NCBI RefSeq assembly: GCF_000332975.1
Contig: NZ_BANR01000013.1
Coordinates: forward strand, 1-64,000
DNA length: 64,000 nt
Reading direction: 5' to 3'
Origin: Gordonia aichiensis NBRC 108223
Lineage (GTDB): Bacteria; Actinomycetota; Actinomycetes; Mycobacteriales; Mycobacteriaceae
The notes below the pieces were generated by a model. It saw only the letters and a program-made list of their open reading frames with translations. It was not told the origin of the DNA and ran no database searches. The position numbers and the translations under genes were made by a program. The first letter of the stretch is position 1. Every line of letters begins with the position of its first letter. Shown piece by piece: positions 26,243-35,637 of this stretch.

Positions 26243-27204
26243 GACAGCCGAATCCTCGGATCGATGACCGCGTAGAGGATGTCCACGATCAGGTTGACGA
26301 TGAGGAAGATCGCAGCGATGAGCAGTATCGCACCCTGCAGCATCGGATAGTCGCGTGCGGCAACCGAGTCGTAGACGAGGCGCCCGAGCCCCGGCCATGC
26401 GAACACCACTTCGACGACGATCACGCCGCCGAGCAGACCTGCGAGCTGAATCCCCGAGATGGTGAGGACGGGCACCAGGGCGTTGCGGCCGATGTGCGAG
26501 AGCATGATTCGCTTGCGCCCGAGCCCCTTGGACTCCGCTGTGGTCACGTACGGCGCGTTGGCTACCTCGAGCACTGCGGCGCGGACGTATCGGGTCATGA
26601 TGGCGCCGGTGACCACGCCCACGGTGATCGCCGGCAGCACCAGGTGCGAGATCCACGGCACGAATCCGTCTGCGGGCGAACGATACCCCGACGACGGAAG
26701 CCAGCCGAGGTAGGTGGAGAACAGCGCGATCAGCAGGATACCCATCCAGAAGTCGGGTACCGAGATGCCGAACTGTGAGACGACGCGAATCGTGTTGTCC
26801 GCGGCCCGCCCTTCACGCAGTGCGGCCCAGGTACCAAAGGGTATGGCGATCACCAGGGCCACGAGGATGGCGGCAACGGCCAACGCGATCGTGGCGGGAA
26901 GTCGGTCGATCAACATGTGGGTGACGGGCTCGTTGTTGCGGAAGCTGACCCCGAGGTCACCGGTCGCCGCGTTGCCGAGATAGTTGACGAGTTGGGTGAA
27001 CAGCGGTTTGTCGAGACCCGATGCGCTGCGCAGAGCCTCATATGACTCTGGTGTGTAGCGGGTACCCAGGGCGATCTTGACCGGGTCACCCGGCACGATC
27101 TGCATGAGGAAGAACACCGCGATGGTCACGCCGATCAGCACGAGGACGGTGTAGAGCAGTCGGATCAGGATGAATCTGACCAGAGGCCAACCGAAGTCGC
27201 TCAT
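26239..27204 (-). CDS. Peptide/nickel-type ABC transporter permease (DppB type)
   Basis: A 321-residue inner-membrane protein with six helices. It begins with the family helix (RFILIRLLYTVLVLIGVT) and FFLMQIVPGDP, and has the C-terminal docking loop AESKGLGRKRIMLSHIGRNA. It would pair with the permease part of the fused protein. Its start overlaps the binding-protein stop, and its stop overlaps the fused gene start, both as ATGA. Confidence 0.95.
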   Translation of the reverse strand: MSDFGWPLVRFILIRLLYTVLVLIGVTIAVFFLMQIVPGDPVKIALGTRYTPESYEALRSASGLDKPLFTQLVNYLGNAATGDLGVSFRNNEPVTHMLIDRLPATIALAVAAILVALVIAIPFGTWAALREGRAADNTIRVVSQFGISVPDFWMGILLIALFSTYLGWLPSSGYRSPADGFVPWISHLVLPAITVGVVTGAIMTRYVRAAVLEVANAPYVTTAESKGLGRKRIMLSHIGRNALVPVLTISGIQLAGLLGGVIVVEVVFAWPGLGRLVYDSVAARDYPMLQGAILLIAAIFLIVNLIVDILYAVIDPRIRLS

Positions 27205-28808
27205 GACTCACCTCCTCGGTCGAGTCGGGCATCACGGAATCGGACGGCTTTGTCTGCTCGCACGGTGTAATCGCGCACCGACGTCGAGAACGCCTGCGTG
27301 GTCGACGGGTTGTACAGGTACAGGTAGCTGACATCGTCGGCGATCCGCGACGCGACGTCGGTGTAGATCTGCTTGCGTGTGCCGACATCGAGTTCGGTCC
27401 GTCCGGCATCGAGGAGGCGATCGACTTCCGGATTGGAGTACTTCTGGGAATTCGACGTTCCGCCCGTGTGGTGCTGCGCATAGTAGAAGTCGTCGGGGTC
27501 GATGTTGCCCAGCCACCCCATCAGCAGCGAGTCGAATTGGCCGGCAGACTGACGGTCGAGCCAGACACCGAAGTCGAGTTGCTCGATGGTCACCTTGATT
27601 CCGGCGTCGGCGAGATTCGACGCGATGACCTGTGCGGCCGTAATGGTTTCGGGATACTCGGTGGAGACCATCAAGCCCATGGACAGTGACGAATGCCCGG
27701 CGTCGCGCAGCAGTGATCGCGCCTTGTCCACTGCTGCTGCCCTGTCGAGACCGGCCGTGAACCTGTCGTAGGGCGTGAACCACGGGCTGGTTTTCGGGAT
27801 GGCCAACTGATTGGGTGTCGCGGTTCCATAGCCGACCACCTGCGCGATCGACTTCCGGTCGATCGCGTACGCGACAGCCTGCCTGACCCGCCGATCGTCG
27901 AACGGCTTTCGCGCGAAGTTCATCGCCACATACCAGTAGTCATTGGCGGTGACCGTGCCGACGGTGATCTCGTTCTCGCTGTCGAGGATGCGCAACTGCT
28001 GAGTGGGTATCGCATCCGTCCAGTCGACCTCGCCCGAGCGCAGCGCCGAGACCGCCGTCGTTCCCTGCGAAATGAAACTGAACGCGACACCGCCGACATG
28101 CGGCCCGCCCGACCAGTGGCCCGGATTGGCCTTCAATACAATCGACGTTGCGGGTGAACGGGATTCGAACGAGAACGGCCCGGTGCCGATGGGTCGCGAC
28201 AGGATCTGCCCCGATTCGACGTTGCGTTTGTTGACGATCGCGAGCCCCTTGAATCCGCCGATGCTGCTGAGCAGGTTGGGACTCGGCGCGTGCGTGGTGA
28301 TCACGACGTGCGCGTCGTCCGGTGCCTCGATGCTCGCGACATTGTCGAATCGCCACGACGCCGACAACTCTCCGTCGATGATTCGACGGTATGAGTAGAC
28401 GACGTCGGCCGCGGTGAATGGTTCGCCGTTGTGCCAGCGAACGTCGGGGCGCAAGGTGAAAGTGTATTGCGTCTCATCCGGATTCACCTGCCAGCTCTGT
28501 GCGAGGGCGGGCACCATCTCCAGCTTCTCGTTCGGCTCGACCAGGGTGTCGAAGACGTTCTCGAGCACCTCGAAGGAGAAGTACGCGGTGGTCTTGTGCG
28601 GATCGAGTTGGTCGGGCTCGCCACCGATGGCGGCACGAATGGTGTTGGCGGAGCCTGCCAGACCCGATCCCGACCCGGGAGCGCAGGCGCTGAGCGTGGA
28701 CACACCGACGGCGCCGACTCCTGCGGCAGCGGTCAGGGAGAAAAGTCGTCGCCGGCTCAGCGGGATCGACAGAGGCGACGATGCGCGCTGCTGGTCCTCA
28801 TCGGCCAT
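27201..28808 (-). CDS. Extracellular solute-binding protein, family 5 (DppA/OppA type)
   Basis: A 535-residue substrate-binding lipoprotein, first gene of the importer operon. The N-terminus has a twin-arginine-like SRRRLFSL followed by a hydrophobic stretch and the lipobox LSAC (Cys at about residue 42). The mature protein shows SBP_bac_5 features: GGEPDQLDPHKT, PDVRWHNGEPFTAADVVYSYRR, RPIGTGPF and RRVRQAVAYAIDR. ATG 28808 follows GGGAGGGG. The ligand could be peptides, nickel chelates or another small solute; the sequence does not decide. Confidence 0.93.
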   Translation of the reverse strand: MADEDQQRASSPLSIPLSRRRLFSLTAAAGVGAVGVSTLSACAPGSGSGLAGSANTIRAAIGGEPDQLDPHKTTAYFSFEVLENVFDTLVEPNEKLEMVPALAQSWQVNPDETQYTFTLRPDVRWHNGEPFTAADVVYSYRRIIDGELSASWRFDNVASIEAPDDAHVVITTHAPSPNLLSSIGGFKGLAIVNKRNVESGQILSRPIGTGPFSFESRSPATSIVLKANPGHWSGGPHVGGVAFSFISQGTTAVSALRSGEVDWTDAIPTQQLRILDSENEITVGTVTANDYWYVAMNFARKPFDDRRVRQAVAYAIDRKSIAQVVGYGTATPNQLAIPKTSPWFTPYDRFTAGLDRAAAVDKARSLLRDAGHSSLSMGLMVSTEYPETITAAQVIASNLADAGIKVTIEQLDFGVWLDRQSAGQFDSLLMGWLGNIDPDDFYYAQHHTGGTSNSQKYSNPEVDRLLDAGRTELDVGTRKQIYTDVASRIADDVSYLYLYNPSTTQAFSTSVRDYTVRADKAVRFRDARLDRGGES

Positions 28809-28867
28809 GGCGTCGTGACCCCTCCCGCGCCGCGGAGACGCTGCGATCCGTGGGATGGAGTCTGCCT

Positions 28868-28890
28868 CGCTTGCGGAAGGTTCGCAAGCG
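28868..28890. promoter_or_regulatory. Perfect hairpin/palindrome in the leader of the peptide importer
   Basis: CGCTTGCG (28868-28875) and CGCAAGCG (28883-28890) are perfect 8-bp arms around a 7-nt loop, 60-82 nt upstream of the binding-protein start. It may act as an operator or a leader hairpin. No known riboswitch was recognised. The rest of 28809-28995 shows nothing clear. Confidence 0.45.
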
Positions 28891-28995
28891 TAAGGGGGTT
28901 CTCAGCGTGTCCCGACGCCGCGCCCGCCGGACAGCACGGCTGTTTAGCCGAGCGCCTCGAGCGGTGATCGAATTCGCCGAGAGCCCCCTCGGATC

Positions 28996-29694
28996 TCACT
29001 TCTTCTCGAGGTTCACCAGGAATTCGATGGTGCCGGTGTCCTGAACGTCGACGAATCCGAGCGACGGAGGCGTGACGCCGTAATCGGTCCACGTGACCGG
29101 TACCGATCCCTGCACGATCACCGACGCACCCGATCGCTGGATGTTGAGCGTCGTGGTGACGGTCTTCGACACCCCCTTGATCGTCATCTCGCCGGTGGCC
29201 TCGACGCCGCGCGGCTCCCCCGACTCCGGCACCGACGAAATATCGACCGGCTCAGACAGTTTCCACGTTGCCGTCGGGAATCTGTCCGTATCCATGATCA
29301 TCGAACTCCGGAAGCGGTTGTCGCGCATAGATTCGGGGCTGGTGATGGACGCGACGTCGACCGTGATGTCGGCGCTTTCGAGTTTCGACGCTGCCACCGT
29401 GGCCGAGCCGGTCACCGATGTAGTGCGGCCGTTGACCGTAACCGGTTGCCCGCGCAGGGTTTCGTCGACGCGATAGCCCGCTTGGGTCCGTGTTGTCTCG
29501 GCAGATGGCCCGGGGACGATGGCCCACGTTCCGTCGACGCTCTCCGACGCCGCCTGGGTCGACGACGGCAGAGCCAGCTCGTCGTCGGCGTCTCCGGCGA
29601 TCCACTTCGAGTACGCCCACGGCCCTGCTGCGACGACGACGATCACGACCACCACCAACGTACCGAGACCCCACCAGAGATACTTTCGTTTCAT
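28996..29694 (-). CDS. YceI-family protein with an N-terminal membrane anchor
   Basis: A 232-residue protein with one transmembrane segment at about 8-28 (WWGLGTLVVVVIVVVAAG), placing the rest outside. Residues 52-230 form a YceI-like lipocalin fold known to bind polyisoprenoids (DGTWAIVPG, RDNRFRSSMIMDTDRFPTA, GEMTIKGVSKTV). ATG 29694 follows GGAGGT. It lies between the importer and PucR on the same strand and seems a single-gene unit. The ligand is not shown. Confidence 0.88.
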   Translation of the reverse strand: MKRKYLWWGLGTLVVVVIVVVAAGPWAYSKWIAGDADDELALPSSTQAASESVDGTWAIVPGPSAETTRTQAGYRVDETLRGQPVTVNGRTTSVTGSATVAASKLESADITVDVASITSPESMRDNRFRSSMIMDTDRFPTATWKLSEPVDISSVPESGEPRGVEATGEMTIKGVSKTVTTTLNIQRSGASVIVQGSVPVTWTDYGVTPPSLGFVDVQDTGTIEFLVNLEKK

Positions 29695-29797
29695 CGCGCC
29701 ACCTCCGCGATCGAGGTCATGCAGGTCCTGGCGCGAGGCGTCGTTGGAGGTGTCATGGATTTCACCTCACCATCGGTTTCTGATCGTTCCCTGAAAA

Positions 29798-29837
29798 TTC
29801 GGACAAAACTCCGTTGCAAAACGGACCCCGGTCCGAA
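29798..29837. promoter_or_regulatory. Overlapping palindromes upstream of the YceI gene
   Basis: Outer arms TTCGGAC (29798-29804) and GTCCGAA (29831-29837) enclose CCGTT-GCAA-AACGG (29811-29824). The right side also forms CGGAC-CCCG-GTCCG (29822-29835), which cannot pair at the same time as either. The last element has the same half-sites as the dioxygenase operator at 10396-10409. Confidence 0.45.
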
Positions 29838-29870
29838 TAGTTCACCCGGCTAATCGAATCGTCAGCGCTG

Positions 29871-31460
29871 TCAACGGCGTTCGGTTGTCAGCAGCGCGAC
29901 GTGTAGCGAGGTGACCGTCTCGCCGTCGGACAGGTCGACACCGAGGATCTCTTCGATGCGAGAGAGCTTCGCGTACAACGACGGACGGCTCATATGCAGG
30001 TGTGCCGCCAATGCCGACTTGTTTCCGACGAACCGCACGTAGCCGCGCAGCACGTCGACGAGGCCGTTCCCCGTCGTGATGTCGTCGAGGACGAGTTCAC
30101 GCAGTTGCGACTCGGCGAATCGGTGCAGTCGCGGATCGTCGTGGAGCAGCGAGATGAGGCCTCGGATGCCGATGTCGTTGACGTCGAACACAATTCGCTC
30201 GGACACCGGCATCCCGGAAGCAACCTCGGCCGTCTGTGACGCCTGCGGCAGCAAGTGGATCGTCGACATGATCTGCGCCGAGGATCCACCCACACCGACG
30301 ACGGCGCCACCGTGCCCGGTGGTCCGCCCTATGTCTCGGCGGATCGTCGACGCCACACTGATGAGCGACTGGTGCCGGGTGCGTCCGCGTGCGTTCCTCA
30401 CCGACAGCACAACGAGAATCTCGCCGTCGTCGCGCACCGCGAACACAGCACTGTGTCCCTCGGAGCCCACTGCCTGCACCACCACATCGAGGAGCTGCCC
30501 GGTCCGACGACGCGTGTCGACGGGGTCGTCGGCGACAGGCCAGCGTGGAATTCGCACCGAAAGCGCAAGGTACTCAACCCCTTCACGCAACCCGAGTGCG
30601 AAAGCGCGCGCCTCGACCTCCACGGCATCCCGGATGCGTTCCTGTAGAACATCGTCGATGAGTCCCGCCTGCGCCTGCCGCTCGAGATCCGCGCGGCCCT
30701 GTTCGGCCATGCGGTGCATGACGAGCGCCTGAGCAGCACGTTCGAGCACCATGTCGACCCGACGGCGGTCGACCTGGTGTTCCGGGACGATCAAGCGGGC
30801 CCAGTGGTCGGCACCTCGTCCCACGTCGACCGTCGTCCACGGCTCAGACGGCCCAACGGAATCCGACGCATGCAGACGAGAGCGCCGTTCCCAGTCACGA
30901 AGTAGCGATGCCGCAGGAGCGCCCGCGGATGCGACCGCGTGGTGAGAGAGGTTCTCCAGCACCACCGGCGAATCGAGGAGGACCGCAGCGCTGTCGGTGA
31001 TCTCGGCGGGCGACGCGCGTCGCATGGTGAGTTGGGTGAAGGTCTCGTGGGTGCGGTGCGCGAACTCGACCTCCGCGTACTGTTCCGCGACGATGCTGCG
31101 ATGCACCTGTTCGGTCACCTCGACGAACTTGATCTCCCTGTGCAGTGCGACGGCCGTAAGCCCCAACTGTGCAGCTGACGTTCCGATCTCGCTCGGTATC
31201 GGTGACGCGTCGTCGAACTCGGCAATCACCCCGATAGCCCCAGCCCGTGCCAGCCCTTCGAGGTAGGGGCGGGGTGCACTACGCAATGCGCCGCCGGTGG
31301 TGAGGACCAGTTCACCGCCCTCGAGGAGCCGACCGACATCCTTGACGTCGCTGACATGTATCCAGCGCACTATGCGATCAGCTCCAACGCTGCTCAGGAC
31401 CTCAGGACTTCCCGTCTGGATCACAGGTAACGCGATGACGTCACCCACTGTGAGGCTCAC
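29871..31460 (-). CDS. PucR-family transcriptional regulator
   Basis: A 529-residue regulator. The N-terminal PucR domain (about 1-125: TVGDVIALPVIQ, RWIHVSDVKDVGRLLEGGELVLTTG) senses a metabolite. A GGDEF-related middle region follows and the C-terminal HTH_30 domain is near 475-520 (GYVRFVGNKSALAAHLHMSRPSLY broken by a turn). PucR proteins control purine, GABA, proline or amine catabolism. It is divergent from the dehydrogenase-aminotransferase operon, its likely target. Start is GTG 31460. Confidence 0.9.
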   Translation of the reverse strand: MSLTVGDVIALPVIQTGSPEVLSSVGADRIVRWIHVSDVKDVGRLLEGGELVLTTGGALRSAPRPYLEGLARAGAIGVIAEFDDASPIPSEIGTSAAQLGLTAVALHREIKFVEVTEQVHRSIVAEQYAEVEFAHRTHETFTQLTMRRASPAEITDSAAVLLDSPVVLENLSHHAVASAGAPAASLLRDWERRSRLHASDSVGPSEPWTTVDVGRGADHWARLIVPEHQVDRRRVDMVLERAAQALVMHRMAEQGRADLERQAQAGLIDDVLQERIRDAVEVEARAFALGLREGVEYLALSVRIPRWPVADDPVDTRRRTGQLLDVVVQAVGSEGHSAVFAVRDDGEILVVLSVRNARGRTRHQSLISVASTIRRDIGRTTGHGGAVVGVGGSSAQIMSTIHLLPQASQTAEVASGMPVSERIVFDVNDIGIRGLISLLHDDPRLHRFAESQLRELVLDDITTGNGLVDVLRGYVRFVGNKSALAAHLHMSRPSLYAKLSRIEEILGVDLSDGETVTSLHVALLTTERR

Positions 31461-31510
31461 GCCTCAGCAACCGTGCCGGACATTACGAACTGTAAATCTA
31501 CGAAGCCAAT

Positions 31511-31523
31511 CACTGACGTAGTG
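31511..31523. promoter_or_regulatory. Small palindrome between PucR and mmsA-like genes
   Basis: CACT-GACGT-AGTG lies in the divergent promoter region and may be part of a PucR binding site. The arms are only 4 bp, so support is weak. No gene is seen in 31461-31617. Confidence 0.25.
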
Positions 31524-31617
31524 TAGCGCGCGTCATCGGCCGTCATGCCTGACACTGGGGACCGAGAGCACTGTGCTTCGGCGCAGTCGACAATCCACTT
31601 CCCGTGTAGGAGACACA

Positions 31618-33111
31618 ATGACCCCGATCGTGCAGCACTGGTGTGACGGCAAGGCGTTCGCCGGGGATTCGACGGCGACCGCCCCGGTCACCAATCCGGC
31701 AACCGGCGTCGTGACCGGTGAGGTCGCATTGGCATCGGAGGGCGACGCGCGCACGGTGATCGCTGCAGCAGCCGACGCCTTTCCGGCGTGGCGGGATACG
31801 TCGTTGGCCAAGCGCACGGCGGTGTTGTTCCGGTTCCGTGAACTGCTCAACGAGCGCAAGCAGGAGTTGGCGGCGATCATCACCGCCGAGCACGGCAAGG
31901 TGCTCTCCGACGCCCTCGGTGAGATCAGCCGCGGGCAGGAGGTCGTCGAGTTCGCCTGCGGTATCCCGCATCTGCTCAAGGGCGGCTATACCGAGAACGC
32001 CTCGACCAATGTCGACATCCACTCGGTACATCAACCACTCGGCCCGGTCGGCATCATCTCGCCGTTCAACTTCCCCGCCATGGTCCCGATGTGGTTCTTC
32101 CCCATCGCCATCGCCGCGGGAAACACCGTCGTGGTCAAGCCGAGCGAGAAGGACCCGTCGGCATCGATCTGGCTGGCCGAACTCTGGAAGGAAGCCGGAC
32201 TACCCGACGGCGTGTTCAACGTGCTCCAGGGCGACAAGACCGCCGTCGACGAACTGCTGACCAACAAGGCCATCAAGGCGATCAGCTTCGTCGGGTCCAC
32301 CCCGATCGCCCAGTACGTCTACGCCACGGCCACCGCGGCAGGCAAACGCGTCCAGGCTCTCGGCGGCGCGAAGAACCACGCGATCATCCTGCCCGACGCC
32401 GACCTCGATCTCGCCGCGGACGCCATGGTCAACGCCGGCTTCGGTTCTGCCGGTGAACGCTGCATGGCGATCTCGGTGGCCGTGGCAGTCGGCGACATCG
32501 CCGACGAGTTGGTCGCCAAGATCACCGAGCGTGCCCGGACGATCGTCACCGGCGACGGCACCCACAACTCCGACATGGGACCGCTGGTCACCAAAGCCCA
32601 CCGCGACAGGGTCGCGGGCTACGTCGACGCCGGTGAAAAGGCCGGTGCCACCGTCGTTCTCGACGGCCGCGACGTCGACGCCGATGGTGGGGCCGACGGC
32701 TTCTGGCTCGGGCCCACCCTCTTCGACCATGTCACCCCGGACATGTCCATCTACACCGACGAGATCTTCGGCCCCGTCCTGTCGGTGGTGCGCGTCGAGT
32801 CCTACGACCAGGCGCTCGCGTTGATCAACGACAACCCCTACGGCAACGGCACCGCGATCTTCACCAACGACGGCGGCGCAGCCCGACGCTTCGGCAACGA
32901 GGTCGAGGTCGGCATGGTCGGCATCAACGTCCCGATCCCCGTGCCCATGGCCTACTACAGCTTCGGCGGCTGGAAGGCGTCGCTGTTCGGCGACAGCCAC
33001 GCCCACGGCACCGAGGGAATACACTTCTTCACACGCACGAAAGCCATCACCACCCGCTGGCTCGACCCGAGCCACGGAGGGTTGAACCTCGGCTTCCCCC
33101 AGAACGCCTGA
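31618..33111 (+). CDS. mmsA: CoA-acylating methylmalonate/malonate-semialdehyde dehydrogenase
   Basis: A 497-residue NAD-dependent aldehyde dehydrogenase that converts (methyl)malonate semialdehyde to propionyl- or acetyl-CoA with loss of CO2. The MmsA marks are NFPAMVPMWFFPIAIA near 150, the cofactor loop FVGSTPIAQYVY, and the catalytic Cys in GSAGERCMAIS near 285. ATG 31618 follows AGGAG. The adjacent aminotransferase could supply the semialdehyde from beta-alanine or 3-aminoisobutyrate, so a role in beta-amino acid catabolism is more likely than valine or inositol breakdown. Confidence 0.93.
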   Translation: MTPIVQHWCDGKAFAGDSTATAPVTNPATGVVTGEVALASEGDARTVIAAAADAFPAWRDTSLAKRTAVLFRFRELLNERKQELAAIITAEHGKVLSDALGEISRGQEVVEFACGIPHLLKGGYTENASTNVDIHSVHQPLGPVGIISPFNFPAMVPMWFFPIAIAAGNTVVVKPSEKDPSASIWLAELWKEAGLPDGVFNVLQGDKTAVDELLTNKAIKAISFVGSTPIAQYVYATATAAGKRVQALGGAKNHAIILPDADLDLAADAMVNAGFGSAGERCMAISVAVAVGDIADELVAKITERARTIVTGDGTHNSDMGPLVTKAHRDRVAGYVDAGEKAGATVVLDGRDVDADGGADGFWLGPTLFDHVTPDMSIYTDEIFGPVLSVVRVESYDQALALINDNPYGNGTAIFTNDGGAARRFGNEVEVGMVGINVPIPVPMAYYSFGGWKASLFGDSHAHGTEGIHFFTRTKAITTRWLDPSHGGLNLGFPQNA

Positions 33112-33142
33112 GCACTAACGATTTCGAAACGGATTGCTGCAC

Positions 33143-34522
33143 ATGACCATTCAATCTGAGCGAACCAGCCCCGCCATCGATCTCGATGCCGCCAAGCGGG
33201 CGTACGAGCTCGATCGCAAGCACGTCTTCCATTCGTGGTCGGCGCAGGCGAAACTCACCCCGATGACGATCACCGCCAGCGAGGGTTGCTACGTCTGGGA
33301 CGGCGAGGGCAACCGACTGCTCGACTTCTCCTCACAGATGGTCAACACCAACATCGGCCACCAGCACCCGAAGGTCGTCGCCGCCATCGCCGAGCAGGCC
33401 GCGAAGCTGTGCACGGTAGCCCCGGCACACGTCAACGACGCCCGTTCGGAGGCTGCGCGACTGATCGCCGAACGCACCCCGGGCGAGTTGAACAAGGTGT
33501 TCTTCACCAATGGCGGTGCAGACGCCGTCGAGCACGCGGTGCGTATGGCGCGGTTGCACACGGGTCGTCGAAAAGTGTTGTCGCGTTACCGTTCCTATCA
33601 CGGCGGGACCGACACCGCGGTCAACCTGACCGGCGATCCTCGGCGCTGGCCCAACGATTACGGCGACGCGGGCGTCGTACACTTCTTCGGACCGTTCCTC
33701 TACCGGTCACGCTTCCACGCAACCACCGAAGCGCAGGAGTGCGAGCGCGCGCTCGATCATCTCGAGGAGACCATCCGCATGGAGGGTCCGTCGCAGATCG
33801 CGGCGATCATCCTCGAGTCCATCCCCGGCACCGCAGGAATCATGGTCCCGCCACCCGGTTACCTTCGCGGCGTGCGCGAGATCTGCGACCGATACGGCAT
33901 CGTCTTCATCGCCGACGAGGTGATGGCCGGCTTCGGACGGTCGGGCAAGTGGTTCGCCATCGAACACGGCGCCGACGAGCAGGGTCCGGTCGTTCCCGAT
34001 CTCATGACGTTCGCCAAGGGCGTCAACTCCGGCTACGTCCCGCTCGGGGGCGTCGCCATCAGCCCCGAGATCGCCGACACGTTCGCCGAGCGGGTCTACC
34101 CGGGCGGACTGACCTACTCGGGCCACCCGCTGGCCACCGCAGCCGCGGTCGCCACGATCAACGCCATGGCCGACGAGGGCATGGTCGAGAACGCCGCACG
34201 CGTCGGCGCCGAGGTCATCGGGCCGGAGCTCGCCCGGATCGCCGAGCGACATCCCAGCGTCGGCGAGGTGCGCGGTACCGGGGTATTCTGGGCCGTCGAA
34301 CTGGTGCGCGACAAGCAAACTCGTGAACCGCTGGCGCCCTACGGCGGCAGCAGCGACGCCATGAACGCGGTGATCGGCGAATGCAAGAAGCGCGGAATGC
34401 TCCCGTTCGCGAACTTCAACCGCATCCACGTCGTCCCGCCGTGCATCGTGACCGACGACGAAGCACGCGAAGGACTCGCCATCCTCGACGCCGCCCTGGA
34501 GGTGGCCGACCGATCGCTGTGA
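33143..34522 (+). CDS. Class III omega-aminotransferase (beta-alanine / GABA type)
   Basis: A 459-residue PLP enzyme that moves the amino group from an omega-amino acid to pyruvate or 2-oxoglutarate, leaving a semialdehyde. Family motifs are FTNGGADAVEHAVRMAR, YHGGTDTA, the PLP aspartate in FIADEVMAGFGRSG, and the Schiff-base Lys in TFAKGVNSGYVPLGG. ATG 33143 was preferred to the in-frame TTG at 33134. It lies 31 bp after the dehydrogenase and forms a two-gene pathway with it. A long hairpin follows the stop. Confidence 0.93.
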   Translation: MTIQSERTSPAIDLDAAKRAYELDRKHVFHSWSAQAKLTPMTITASEGCYVWDGEGNRLLDFSSQMVNTNIGHQHPKVVAAIAEQAAKLCTVAPAHVNDARSEAARLIAERTPGELNKVFFTNGGADAVEHAVRMARLHTGRRKVLSRYRSYHGGTDTAVNLTGDPRRWPNDYGDAGVVHFFGPFLYRSRFHATTEAQECERALDHLEETIRMEGPSQIAAIILESIPGTAGIMVPPPGYLRGVREICDRYGIVFIADEVMAGFGRSGKWFAIEHGADEQGPVVPDLMTFAKGVNSGYVPLGGVAISPEIADTFAERVYPGGLTYSGHPLATAAAVATINAMADEGMVENAARVGAEVIGPELARIAERHPSVGEVRGTGVFWAVELVRDKQTREPLAPYGGSSDAMNAVIGECKKRGMLPFANFNRIHVVPPCIVTDDEAREGLAILDAALEVADRSL

Positions 34523-34540
34523 GCGCGTGAGCGCCCGGAC

Positions 34541-34599
34541 TCACGACAGTCGTGACACACGCCCGGAGTCGACGAATCCGTCGCCTCCGGGCCTGTGTC
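34541..34599. terminator. Long hairpin terminator after the aminotransferase gene
   Basis: TCACGAC-A-GTCGTGA (34541-34555) is followed by a larger stem: GACACA, mismatch, GCCCGGAG (34554-34568) pairing with CTCCGGGC, mismatch, TGTGTC (34585-34599), with an inner GACG/CGTC and an AATC loop. No T-run. It separates the mmsA operon from the LysR gene. Confidence 0.7.
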
Positions 34600-34641
34600 G
34601 CATCCTGAGCGGTGCGTCGATGCGGCGCCGGGGAGCTCATA

Positions 34642-35574
34642 GTGTCCGATGATTTCACCCTCACGCAGCTGAGATACTTCATGGCGGTCGCCGAGGCCGG
34701 CAGTATGACGGCCGCTGCACAATCACTCTCGGTCACGCAGTCGACGGTGTCGGCCGCTATCGCTCAACTTGAACACGAGGTCGGACAACCACTGTTTATC
34801 CGGCTGGCACGCCGAGGACTCGAACTCACTCCTGCGGGTCGACGACTGCGGTCGCACACGATCGGTTTTCTGGAGGACGCCGGGGCGCTTCTCTCAGCGG
34901 CGCGGGACGAGGAGGCCGAACTCGACGGTGAGATGACGGTGGGCATATTCGCGCCGCTCGCGCCGTTCCGGGCACCGATATTGCTACAGGCATTCGAACG
35001 CAGATATCCACGAGTGCATGTGACCTTCTACGAGGCCGATCAGGAAGGGCTTCGACGCGCGTTGGAGCAGGGTCGGTGCGAGGTAGCGCTCATGTACGAC
35101 CTAGGCGTCGCTGTAGCTGCTGACGCGCAAGTCGTCGAAACCGTTGCTCCGCATGTCATCGTTGCGTCGAATCATCCTGCGACGCAGAATCCGTACGCGG
35201 AGGTCTCCCTGCGGGATCTCGCCGACCAACCGTTCGTCTTGTACGACGTTCCTCACTCCCGTGACTATTTCCTCGCACTGTTCCGGCAATTGGGAATCAG
35301 CCCGCGAATCCGTCACCGTGCCAGTGGCTACGAAACTGTTCGCTCCTTCGTGGCACGGGGCCACGGCTACTCGATCCTCAATCAGCGCCTGCACCACGAC
35401 ATCACATATTCGGGGGGATCCGTTTTTCCCCTGCGTATCGTCGAAGACCTGCCGCCGATCAAGGTGGTACTCCTGTTTCCCAGCCTCGGAGCTCCAACAC
35501 GCCGTGCAACGGCGTTCGCCGATGTGTGCAGGGAGTTGTACGGAGTCAATTCGGCTCAACCGCCCAGCAACTGA
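34642..35574 (+). CDS. LysR-family transcriptional regulator
   Basis: A 310-residue regulator with an N-terminal winged helix (about 5-64: LTQLRYFMAVAEAGSMTAAA, SVTQSTVSAAIAQLE) and a periplasmic-binding-like effector domain (from about 90). GTG 34642 was chosen because GGGGAG precedes it; 34612 is a weaker upstream option. It sits just before, and on the same strand as, the MHS transporter - amidohydrolase - amidase genes, which it probably controls in response to their substrate. Confidence 0.92.
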   Translation: MSDDFTLTQLRYFMAVAEAGSMTAAAQSLSVTQSTVSAAIAQLEHEVGQPLFIRLARRGLELTPAGRRLRSHTIGFLEDAGALLSAARDEEAELDGEMTVGIFAPLAPFRAPILLQAFERRYPRVHVTFYEADQEGLRRALEQGRCEVALMYDLGVAVAADAQVVETVAPHVIVASNHPATQNPYAEVSLRDLADQPFVLYDVPHSRDYFLALFRQLGISPRIRHRASGYETVRSFVARGHGYSILNQRLHHDITYSGGSVFPLRIVEDLPPIKVVLLFPSLGAPTRRATAFADVCRELYGVNSAQPPSN

Positions 35575-35637
35575 CCAGTGCCGCCGTTCGCATCGATTCT
35601 GCCGATGGCAGCCAGCGAAAAGATTCGTTTGAATTAG

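Noticed and set aside
26243-26656. N-terminal extension of the fused transporter
   Set aside because: It overlaps the DppB-like gene in another frame, is rich in Arg and His and not hydrophobic; ATG 26242 has the ATGA junction.
28809-28995. Riboswitch before the peptide/nickel-type importer
   Set aside because: Apart from one hairpin no conserved riboswitch core such as cobalamin, NiCo or T-box was recognised.
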